The position numbers were made by a program, and so were the translations under genes. This document shows, one piece after another, positions 1 through 7,369 of a stretch of DNA of 64,000 nt. The DNA lies in NCBI GenBank assembly GCA_963678705.1, contig OY783213.1, positions 186,001 to 250,000 of the forward strand. The letters run 5' to 3'. Every line of letters begins with the position of its first letter. Positions within the stretch are counted from its first letter, which is position 1. A model generated the notes under the pieces. It made no database searches. It saw nothing but the letters and a program-made list of their open reading frames with translations, and had not been told where the DNA came from. This stretch comes from Panorpa germanica. Lineage: Eukaryota > Arthropoda > Insecta > Mecoptera > Panorpidae.

Positions 1-21
1 GCTAAAACATCAACTGGTAAA

Positions 22-33
22 GAAATTCAAGAA
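22..33 (+). promoter_or_regulatory. TTCnnGAA dimer upstream of the unit TATA box (unit 1 example)
   Basis: TTCAAGAA lies at 26-33, twelve bases before the TATATAAG box, in nearly every unit. Two more TTCnnGAA dimers occur in unit 1 at 239-246 and 605-612. A functional heat-shock element normally needs three or more alternating pentamers, so this is weak evidence of regulation. Confidence 0.25.
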
Positions 34-44
34 ATCTGTAGACC

Positions 45-52
45 TATATAAG
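45..52 (+). promoter_or_regulatory. TATA-box-like motif of the satellite unit (unit 1 example)
   Basis: TATATAAG matches the TATA consensus TATAWAAR and is kept in essentially every unit, usually as CCTATATAAGGAAG (CCTATATAAGAAAG in units 1, 3, 7 and 9). An ATG follows 40-odd bases downstream. It may be a promoter driving transcription rightward through each unit, but TATA-like strings are easy to find in AT-rich DNA and no initiator is obvious. Confidence 0.4.
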
Positions 53-166
53 AAAGACCTCATATAAACACTACAAATATACGGAAAACAAAATGTTGCT
101 TATCACTATCAAGTAAGTCAAATAACATTAACTATAAATAATATTAATACATAACAATTAGTTTAT

Positions 167-184
167 ACTCGTAAAAAAGCGAGT
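167..184. other. Short stem-loop ACTCG...CGAGT (unit 1 example)
   Basis: A 5-bp perfect stem with a loop of eight A-rich bases. The loop is TAAAAAAG in many units and TAAAATTG or TAAAAATG in others while the stem is mostly preserved. The unit at 38504 has a stem extended by one pair, and the units at 1104 and 14629 have one stem base changed. Function unknown. Confidence 0.45.
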
Positions 185-255
185 TTCAAATAATAAAGAG
201 AGTGTATTAATTGTCATAAGTAACCAATATATATGGTTTTCTTGAAAATTGTGAC

Positions 256-275
256 TGATTGTTCATGAACAATCA
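256..275. other. 20-bp perfect palindrome in each unit (unit 1 example)
   Basis: TGATTGTTCATGAACAATCA reads identically on both strands. Most units keep it. Many carry an extra AATC immediately 3' (AATCAATCAC instead of AATCAC), a diagnostic two-state marker for tracing unit descent. A few have the centre changed (GTGTATG in units 3384, 5598 and 16909; GTTTATG in 30178, 32392 and 35881). It could bind a dimeric protein; no factor is assigned. Confidence 0.75.
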
Positions 276-366
276 CACTATACCAAGATAACGCAAAAAA
301 AAACATAACTTGTCGCATATTATAATACTATATAATATTTATAGAAATTCCAGGGTGCATTTAATA

Positions 367-438
367 ATGTCTGGTGGCCAAGTGCCCTTCGAAGAATTAG
401 GCCGGCAAAAATCTCTAGGAACGTCTACTGCACTATGA
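367..438 (+). CDS. 23-codon ORF repeated in most satellite units (unit 1 example)
   Basis: Starts MSGGQVPFEELG and ends TSTAL. It stays open in nearly all units: the start ATG is kept and the stop is TGA, or TAA in the units at 4491, 18014 and 39370. Variants seen include MPGGQ (units at 21334, 24650 and 49501), MSGGQVL (19122), MSGGQA with GQQ (20228) and MSGGK (32392 and 35881). The changes alter the protein as often as not, so there is no clear sign of protein-level constraint. The 1516-bp units have two copies and the 865-bp units have none. No family is recognised; it may be a chance ORF kept open by array homogenisation. Confidence 0.2.
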   Translation: MSGGQVPFEELGRQKSLGTSTAL

Positions 439-596
439 AGAACTATATTTATTGTTGAACATTAATTTTACAAACCGATTACCGTTCCATGAAAAGAGGC
501 AACTATCTAATGGTTGTCCTCAACTCTGGAACATGGTATTCGACGAGGACTGTGTTTCTCACTCGAAAGGTTGTGTAAACGTATGTTTTGATAAAA

Positions 597-620
597 TGTG
601 TAGTTTCTTGAAGCTACACA
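597..620. other. Hairpin TGTGTAG...CTACACA (unit 1 example)
   Basis: Perfect 7-bp stem; the loop contains TTC-TT-GAA, which can itself pair as a 3-bp inner stem. It is inside the LINE-derived fragment and present in nearly all units. Changes at the stem base (GAAGCAACAC in the units at 33908 and 37397) weaken it. Confidence 0.5.
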
Positions 621-658
621 AAATGGCTATATCTTCAAGTAAAACAAAGATGATGATC

Positions 659-673
659 CTTGCCTTTGGCAAG
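659..673. other. Hairpin CTTGCC-TTT-GGCAAG (unit 1 example)
   Basis: Perfect 6-bp stem with a 3-base loop, 38 bases after the previous hairpin. Several segment C units read CCTTACCTTAGGCAAG, which breaks one pair. It may be only a property of the LINE fragment. Confidence 0.45.
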
Positions 674-716
674 ACAGATGGGACTTAACAGAAAAAGGAA
701 GAACTACATATTTGTT

Positions 717-775
717 AATAAAGACGTTAATTTTGATGTGCAACGCAAGTGGTACCTATCTACTGTGTGTGTGTT
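717..775 (+). terminator. Possible poly(A) signal and GT-rich element (unit 1 example)
   Basis: AATAAA at 717-722 is followed about 42 bases later by a TGTGTGTGTGTT run at 764-775, the spacing of a eukaryotic cleavage/polyadenylation site. The GT run is in almost every unit. The hexamer is intact only in some units (those at 1, 3384, 4491, 5598, 13526, 16909 and 18014); others read AACAAA. If units are transcribed, only these would have a good signal. Confidence 0.3.
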
Positions 776-987
776 CGATCGGCATCTGCTACTTTAGGTG
801 AAAAAAGTGATTAAAAGTGAGAAATTATTTACGGAAAAAAATTAAATATATTATATAAATACTTCTTCTAACGAAATGTATTTAAGTTTATTTTAATATT
901 GTGCTAATTTGCTCTAAAATAAGTGTTTTTAAAAACGTTTGACAGTTAGAAACCAGTGTTGAAAAATATAACTAAATATATATATGA

Positions 988-999
988 CGCGTACACGCG
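988..999. other. CpG-rich hairpin CGCG-TACA-CGCG (unit 1 example)
   Basis: A 4-bp perfect stem of alternating CG around TACA, directly after an ATATATAT run. It stands out in an AT-rich unit and is very well conserved through the array. The unit at 40477 has ACACACGG at this place (near 41475). It may be a methylation or protein-binding site; function unknown. Confidence 0.5.
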
Positions 1000-1616
1000 G
1001 TCTTATGAATATAACCTCAAAACTGTAACTTTGTCGTTTTTGAGATAAAACATTATTAAGTGCGATAGATAAAGAAATTAATAATAATTAGATTAGTGTT
1101 AGTGCTAAAACATCAACTGGTAAAGAAATTCAAGAAATCTGTAGACCTATATAAGGAAGACCTCATATAAACACTACAAATATACGGAAAACAAAATGTT
1201 GCTTATCACTATCAAGTAAGTCAAATAACATTAACTATAAATAATATTAATACATAACAATCAGTTTATACTCTTAAAAAAGCGAGTTTCAAATAATAAA
1301 GAGAGTGTATTAATTGTTATAAGTAAACAATATATATGGTTTTCTTGAAAATTGTGACTGATTGTTCATGAACAATCACACTATACCAAGATAACGCAAA
1401 AAAAAACATAACTTGTCGCATATTATAATACTATATAGAATTTATAGAAATTCCAGGGTGCATTTAATAATGTCTGGTGGCCAAGTGCCCTTCGAAGAAT
1501 TAGGCCGGCAAAAATCTCTAGGAACGTCTACTGCACTATGAAGAACTATATTCATTGTTAAACATTAATTTTACAAACTGATTACCGTTCCATGAAAAGA
1601 GGCAACTATCTAATGG

Positions 1617-1865
1617 TTGTCCTCAACTCTGGAACATGGTATTCGACGAGGACTGTGTTTCTCACTCGAAAGGTTGTGTAAACGTATTTTTTTGCCAAAT
1701 GATAAAGTGATCCTTGTCGGTGCAAATAGTACAGAACAACTAAAAAGCCGATCTTTAGCTTCTATAGATAAAATGTGTAGTTTCTTGAAGCTACACAAAA
1801 TGGCTATATCTTCAAATAAAACAAAGAAGATGATCCTTGCCTTTGGCAAGACAGATGGTACTTAA
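1617..1865 (+). pseudogene. LINE reverse transcriptase fragment, long form (unit 2)
   Basis: This unit keeps about 74 bp missing from most others. The extra part reads DKVILVGANSTEQLKSRSLA and leads into the shared SIDKMCSFLKLHKM tail. That is the pattern downstream of the catalytic FADD box in R1/Jockey-like LINE RTs (ADD-hydrophobic stretch, then LxSRxxxAL, then KTK). The preceding bases read VNVCFA before the frame shifts by about one base, so the FADD box is broken. The long form is probably ancestral and shows what the shorter units derive from. An antisense ORF at 1610-1849 is a shadow. Confidence 0.65.
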
Positions 1866-4800
1866 CAGAAAAAGGAAGAACTACATATTTGTTAACAAAG
1901 ACGTTAATTTTGATTTGCAACACAAGTGGTACCTATCTACTGTGTGTGTGTTCGATCGTCATCTGCTACTTTAGGTGAAAAAAGTGATTAAAAGTGAGAA
2001 ATTAATTACGTAAAAAAATTAAATATATTATATAAATACTTCTTCTAACGAAATGTATTTAAGTTTATTTTAATATTGTGCTAATTTGCTCTAAAATAAG
2101 TGTTTTTAAAAACGTTTGACAGTTAGAAACCAGTGTTGAAAAATATAACTAAATATATATATGACGCGTACACGCGGTCTTATAAAAATAACCTCAAAAC
2201 TGTAACTTTGTCGTTTTTGAGATAAAACATTAATAAGTGCGATAGATAAAGAAATTGATAATAATTAGATTAGTGTTAGTGCTAAAACATCAACTGGTAA
2301 AGAAATTCAAGAAATCTGTAGACCTATATAAGAAAGACCTCATATAAACACTACAAATATACGGAAAACAAAATGTTGCTTATCACTATCAAGTAAGTCA
2401 AATAACATTAACTATAAATAATATTAATACATAACAATTAGTTTATACTCGTAAAAAAGCGAGTTTCAAATAATAAAGAGAGTGTATTAATTGTCATAAG
2501 TAACCAATATATATGGTTTTCTTGAAAATTGTGACTGATTGTTCATGAACAATCACACTATACCAAGATAACGCAAAAAAAAACATAACTTGTCGCATAT
2601 TATAATACTATATAATATTTATAGAAATTCCAGGGTGCATTTAATAATGTCTGGTGGCCAAGTGCCCTTCGAAGAATTAGGCCGGCAAAAATCTCTAGGA
2701 ACGTCTACTGCACTATGAAGAACTATATTCATTGTTGAACATTAATTTTACAAACCGATTACCGTTCCATGAAAAGAGGCAACTATCTAATGGTTGTCCT
2801 CAACTCTCGAACATGGTATTCGACGAGGACTGTGTTTCTCACTCGAAAGGTTGTGTAAACGTATGTTTTGATAAAATGTGTAGTTTTTTGAAGCTACACA
2901 AAATGGCTATATCTTCAAGTAAAACAAAGATGATGATCCTTGCCTTTGGCAAGACAGATGGGACTTAACAGAAAAAGGAAGAACTACATATTTGTTAACA
3001 AAGACGTTAAATTTGATTTGCAACACAAGTGGTACCTATCTACTGTGTGTGTGTTCGATCGGCATCTGCTACTTTAGGTGAAAAAAGTGATTAAAAGTGA
3101 GAAATTAATTACGGAAAAAAATTAAATATATTATATAAATACTTCTTCTAACGAAATGTATTTAAGTTTATTTTAATATTGTGCTAATTTGCTCTAAAAT
3201 AAGTGTTTTTAAAAACGTTTGACAGTTAGAAACCAGTGTTGAAAAATATAACTAAATATATATATGACGCGTACACGCGGTCTTATGAAAATAACCTCAA
3301 AACTGTAACTTTGTCGTTTTTGAGATAAAACAATAATAAGTGCGATAGATAAAGAAATTGATAATAATTAGATTAGTGTTAGTGCTAAAACATCAACTGG
3401 TAAAGAAATTCAAGAAATCTGTAGACCTATATAAGGAAGACCTCATATAAACACTACAAATATACGGAAAACAAAATGTTGCTTATCACTATCAAGTAAG
3501 TCAAATAACATTAACTCTAAATAATATTAATACATAACAATTAGTTTATACTCGTAAAAAAGCGAGTTTTAAATAATAAAGAGAGTGTATTAATTGTTAT
3601 AAGTAAACAATATATATGGTTTTCTTGAAAATTGTGACTGATTGTGTATGAACAATCAATCACACTATACCAAGATAACGCAAAAACAAACATAACTTGT
3701 CGCATATTATAATACTATATAGAATTTATAGAAATTCCAGGGTGCATTTAATAATGTCTGGTGGCCAAGTGCCCTTCGAAGAATTAGGCCGGCAAAAATC
3801 TCTAGGAACGTCTACTGCACTATGAAGAACTATATTTATTGTTGAACATTAATTTTACAAACCGATTACCGTTCCATGAAAAGAGGCAACTATCTAATGG
3901 TTGTCCTCAACTCTGGAACATGGTATTCGACGAGGACTGTGTTTCTCACTCGAAAGGTTGTGTAAACGTATGTTTTGATAAAATGTGTAGTTTCTTGAAG
4001 CTACACAAAATGGCTATATCTTCAAGTAAAACAAAGATGATGATCCTTGCCTTTGGCAAGACAGATGGGACTTAACAGAAAAAGGAAGAACTACATATTT
4101 GTTAATAAAGACGTTAATTTTGATGTGCAACGCAAGTGGTACCTATCTACTGTGTGTGTGTTCGATCGGCATCTGCTACTTTAGGTGAAAAAAGTGATTA
4201 AAAGTGAGAAATTATTTACGGAAAAAAATTAAATATATTATATAAATACTTCTTCTAACGAAATGTATTTAAGTTTATTTTAATATTGTGCTAATTTGCT
4301 CTAAAATAAGTGTTTTTAAAAACGTTTGACAGTTAGAAACCAGTGTTGAAAAATATAACTAAATATATATCTGACGCGTACACGCGGTCTTATGAAAATA
4401 ACCTCAAAACTGTAACTTTGTCGTTTTTGAGATAAAACAATAATAAGTGCGATAGATAAAGAAATTGATAATAATTAGATTAGTGTTAGTGCTAAAACAT
4501 CAACTGGTAAAGAAATTCAAGAAATCTGTAGACCTATATAAGGAAGACCTCATATAAACACTACAAATATACGGAAAACAAAATGTTGCTTATCACTATC
4601 AAGTAAGTCAAATAACATTAACTATAAATAATATTAATACATAACAATTAGTTTATACTCGTAAAAAAGCGAGTTTTAAATAATAAAGAGAGTGTATTAA
4701 TTGTTATAAGTAAACAATATATATGGTTTTCTTGAAAATTGTGACTGATTGTTCATGAACAATCAATCACACTATACCAAGATTACGCAAAAAAAAACAT

Positions 4801-6453
4801 AACTTGTCGCATATTATAATACTATATAGAATTTATAGAAATTCCAGGGTGCATTTAATAATGTCTGGTGGCCAAGTGCCCTTCGAAGAATTAGGCCGGC
4901 AAAAATCTCTAGGAACGTCTACTGCACTATAAAGAACTATATTCATTGTTAAACATTAATTTTACAAACTGATTACCGTTCCATGAAAAGAGGCAACTAT
5001 CTAATGGTTGTCCTCAACTCTGGAACATGGTATTCGACGAGGACTGTGTTTCTCACTCGAAAGGTTGTGTAAACGTATGTTTTGATAAAATGTGTAGTTT
5101 CTTGAAGCTACACAAAATGGCTATATTTTCAAGTAAAACAAAGATGATGATCCTTGCCTTTGGCAAGACAGATGGGACTTAACAGAAAAAGGAAGAACTA
5201 CATATTTGTTAATAAAAACGTTAATTTTGATGTGCAACGCAAGTGGTACCTATCTACTGTGTGTGTGTTCGATCGGCATCTGCTACTTTAGGTGAAAAAA
5301 GTGATTAAAAGTGAGAAATTATTTACGGAAAAAAATTAAATATATTATATAAATACTTCTTCTAACGAAATGTATTTAAGTTTATTTTAATATTGTGCTA
5401 ATTTGCTCTAAAATAAGTGTTTTTAAAAACGTTTGACAGTTAGAAACCAGTGTTGAAAAATATACCTAAATATATATATGACGCGTACACGCGGTCTTAT
5501 GAAAATAACCTCAAAACTGTAACTTTGTCGTTTTTGAGATAAAACAATAATAAGTGCGATAGATAAAGAAATTGATAATAATTAGATTAGTGTTAGTGCT
5601 AAAACATCAACTGGTAAAGAAATTCAAGAAATCTGTAGACCTATATAAGGAAGACCTCATATAAACACTACAAATATACGGAAAACAAAATGTTGCTTAT
5701 CACTATCAAGTCAGTCAAATAACATTAACTATAAATAATATAAATACATAACAATTAGTTTATACTCGTAAAAAAGCGAGTTTTAAATAATAAAGAGAGT
5801 GTATTAATTGTTATAAGTAAACAATATATATGGTTTTCTTGAAAATTGTGACTGATTGTGTATGAACAATCAATCACACTATACCAAGATAACGCAAAAA
5901 CAAACATAACTTGTCGCATATTATAATACTATATAGAATTTATAGAAATTCCAGGGTGCATTTAATAATGTCTGGTGGCCAAGTGCCCTTCGAAGAATTA
6001 GGCCGGCAAAAATCTCTAGGAACGTCTACTGCACTATGAAGAACTATATTTATTGTTGAACATTAATTTTACAAACCGATTACCGTTCCATGAAAAGAGG
6101 CAACTATCTAATGGTTGTCCTCAACTCTGGAACATGGTATTCGACGAGGACTGTGTTTCTCACTCGAAAGGTTGTGTAAACGTATGTTTTGATAAAATGT
6201 GTAGTTTCTTGAAGCTACACAAAATGGCTATATCTTCAAGTAAAACAAAGATGATGATCCTTGCCTTTGGCAAGACAGATGGGACTTAACAGAAAAAGGA
6301 AGAACTACATATTTGTTAATAAAGACGTTAATTTTGATGTGCAACGCAAGTGGTACCTATCTACTGTGTGTGTGTTCGATCGGCATCTGCTACTTTAGGT
6401 GAAAAAAGTGATTAAAAGTGAGAAATTAATTACGTAAAAAAATTAAATATATT

Positions 6454-6457
6454 ATAT
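6454..6457. other. Target-site duplication ATAT, left
   Basis: ATAT precedes the 5' LTR and recurs at 13275-13278. An uninterrupted unit has a single ATAT here (ATATTATATAAATAC). Confidence 0.85.
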
Positions 6458-6661
6458 TGTTACGAATTTGCGGGCGTCTGAGGATACAAAAATTATAGTT
6501 ATAAACTAATAGCTGGAATTAGCAGAAAAGGTTGCTTATCCCTGCACAAATATCTAGACGTTTCGATAACGAGGCTGTTTACTAGTCGGCGCATAACTTC
6601 TACGCGTGTGTGTTCCTGGAAATGAACGTAAACAACTGCACTTGTGTTATTGTTTACATGT

Positions 6662-6674
6662 GAACGTTCTAGAA
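6662..6674. promoter_or_regulatory. Heat-shock-element-like motif 1 in gypsy U3
   Basis: GAACGTTCTAGAA is three perfect alternating units (GAA-2-TTC-2-GAA), the consensus for heat-shock factor trimer binding. It lies about 150 bp upstream of the TATA box. The 3' LTR copy is at 12830-12842. Confidence 0.6.
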
Positions 6675-6749
6675 CCAAATACTACGCGTATGGAGTGGAA
6701 CGTCATAGAACTAGACGGAAGGTCAAACAGCGTATTTGGATAATTATAG

Positions 6750-6762
6750 GAATATTCTAGAA
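6750..6762. promoter_or_regulatory. Heat-shock-element-like motif 2 in gypsy U3
   Basis: GAATATTCTAGAA is a second perfect three-unit motif, about 50-60 bp upstream of the TATA box, where promoter-proximal HSEs of heat-shock genes usually sit. A degenerate third copy (GAACGTCATAGAA) lies at 6698-6710. The 3' LTR copy is at 12918-12930. Confidence 0.65.
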
Positions 6763-6809
6763 AGTCAGAAGAGTCGTGATCAGGGGTAATCTGCTGCGTA
6801 AACCGCTAA

Positions 6810-6846
6810 TATAAAAGGAGCAAAGCATTGCGTCGCGAGTTCAGTT
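6810..6846 (+). promoter_or_regulatory. Gypsy core promoter: TATA box and initiator
   Basis: TATAAAAG at 6810-6817 and TCAGTT at 6841-6846 are about 31-33 bases apart, matching the arthropod TATA/Inr arrangement. This would set the U3/R boundary near 6843. Confidence 0.7.
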
Positions 6847-6948
6847 TTAACAACAGCAGTCAGACCGCAAGAAACATCAGCCAGTAAAACTAATAAGTAA
6901 AATAATAAACCGTAATAATTGTAAAGTAGTTGTAATTGTTTTTGTGTT

Positions 6949-6958
6949 AATAAATAAA
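6949..6958 (+). terminator. Gypsy LTR poly(A) signal
   Basis: Overlapping AATAAATAAAG about 105 bases after the initiator, suited to end the RNA in the 3' LTR copy (near 13117). Confidence 0.55.
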
Positions 6959-7108
6959 GTTTATAAAAGTGTCAATCCTTCTTTTAATTTGAATTGTGGC
7001 TATTTCTAAATATAAGTTACAACGCGACTAAATAGTGTAAACAATTGCTTCCGCTCGGCAATCAACTATAAAAGAACCCCGTCGTCGCACAAGTAAAATT
7101 GTAACATT

Positions 7109-7125
7109 TGGTGTCAGGTGTGGGG
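7109..7125. other. Gypsy primer-binding site
   Basis: TGGTGTCAGGTGTGGGG begins two bases after the 5' LTR. The TGG start matches the CCA end of a tRNA, and TGGTGTCAG resembles tRNA-Leu primer sites in other Ty3/gypsy elements. The tRNA identity is from memory and not checked. Confidence 0.6.
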
Positions 7126-7204
7126 TAGCTACAGTTACGACCGCTGCAGAGAGAATTCCAGGAAGAAAAAACGAGAAAGTCTGAAACTACGTTTCCGAAG
7201 AGAC

Positions 7205-7332
7205 TTCCAGAAACTTCTAGTCGGGATTTGCAGCAAGAAGGATTTTCAGAAGAGGAAGGTTCGAGAAAAACAGAAATATTGACTTTGAAGAAACTTCTAG
7301 AGAATTCCAGAACCTTCCAGAAAATTCCAGAG
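7205..7332. promoter_or_regulatory. Heat-shock-element-like clusters in the gypsy leader
   Basis: The leader between the primer site and gag (7126-7369) holds three clusters of alternating TTC and GAA triplets spaced by two bases: TTCCAGAAACTTC at 7205-7217, GAAGGTTCGAGAA at 7255-7267, and a run from 7290 to 7332 of nine consecutive units, seven perfect and two GAG. Nine units in register is far more than chance would give, but a simple expansion of a 10-bp TTCCAGAANN repeat could also produce it. The rest of the leader is purine-rich and without an ORF. Confidence 0.55.
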
Positions 7333-7369
7333 ACTTTTAAAACAATTTACAACACATCACGCAACAAAA

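Larger units (their letters stand above)
93..438 (+). other. Possible two-exon micro-transcript in each satellite unit (unit 1 example)
   Basis: A short ORF starts at ATG 93 and reads seven codons to a stop that lies within a perfect GTAAGT donor (GT at 113-114). A candidate acceptor, ATTCCAG, ends at 353. If these are spliced, the reading frame continues from ATCAA directly into the frame of the 23-codon ORF at 367-438, giving a predicted peptide of 34 residues. CTGAT at 255-259 could serve as a branch site, though it lies far from the acceptor. The frame agreement is seen in the sequence; splicing is inference. The polypyrimidine tract is weak, and the peptide matches no family I recognise. 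The arrangement is preserved in most units and removed from the 865-bp units. Confidence 0.25.
452..688 (+). pseudogene. Decayed non-LTR (LINE) reverse transcriptase fragment, short form (unit 1 example)
   Basis: The translated stretch contains LSNGCPQ followed by LWNMVFDE, then VNVCF and a tail with LKLHKMAISSSKTKMMIL. In Jockey/R1-type reverse transcriptases these correspond to the GCPQGSVLSPLLWN box, the FADD/YADD box region and the following SKTK-type motif. The residues normally between GCPQ and LWN are absent in every unit, so the piece was already decayed before amplification. A 73-74-bp deletion relative to the long form removed the ADD-containing segment and brought the flanking parts back into one frame. 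This gives an accidental ORF of about 78 codons in about 18 units. Units with AAACTGATT instead of AAACCGATT lose the start region. It encodes no enzyme. Superfamily assignment is by motif memory only. Confidence 0.6.
1..5720 (+). repeat. Higher-order repeat A, copy 1 (units 1-5 and start of unit 6)
   Basis: Units 1-5 match units 7-11 one to one, including unit lengths (1103, 1177, 1103, about 1107, about 1107) and private variants such as GAATATAACC with ATTATTAAG in the first, CTCTCGAAC in the third and CACTATAAAG in the fifth. By eye only a handful of bases differ, which implies very recent duplication. Confidence 0.9.
1..6457 (+). repeat. Satellite array, segment A (units 1-6, 5' part)
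   Basis: Head-to-tail tandem repeat with a unit of about 1.1 kb. Taking GCTAAAACATC as unit start, units begin at 1, 1104, 2281, 3384, 4491 and 5598. Unit 6 is cut by the gypsy insertion and resumes after it. Unit lengths are 1103, 1177, 1103, 1107 and 1107 bp; the 1177-bp unit keeps a longer LINE fragment. Neighbouring units differ by scattered substitutions and small indels. There is no host gene; the ORFs of about 78 codons here are repeat-internal. Confidence 0.97.
6458..7106 (+). repeat. Gypsy 5' LTR (649 bp)
   Basis: Starts TGTTACGAATTTG and ends AAAATTGTAACA, with TG...CA termini inside a short inverted repeat (TGTTAC/GTAACA). U3 holds two perfect heat-shock-type triplet motifs, then TATAAAAG at 6810-6817 and a TCAGTT initiator at 6841-6846. 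AATAAATAAAG near 6949 is a likely poly(A) signal. A second TATAAAAG lies at 7067-7074. Confidence 0.95.

Noticed and set aside
26-33. Satellite TTCnnGAA dimers as heat-shock elements
   Set aside because: Only two-unit motifs; HSF sites normally need at least three alternating units, and AT-rich repeats produce dimers easily.
256-275. Palindrome as a CENP-B box or centromere marker
   Set aside because: It does not resemble the CENP-B box; centromeric location cannot be inferred from the sequence.
452-688. The recurrent 78-codon ORF as a real tandem gene family
   Set aside because: It reads through disjoint pieces of RT motifs, its upstream part is closed in many units, and no complete domain is present.
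1610-1849. Antisense ORFs of about 79-80 codons (also at 15135, 33234 and 36723)
   Set aside because: They are the reverse strand of the LINE RT fragment, which reads sensibly on the plus strand with RT motifs; no family resemblance on the minus strand.
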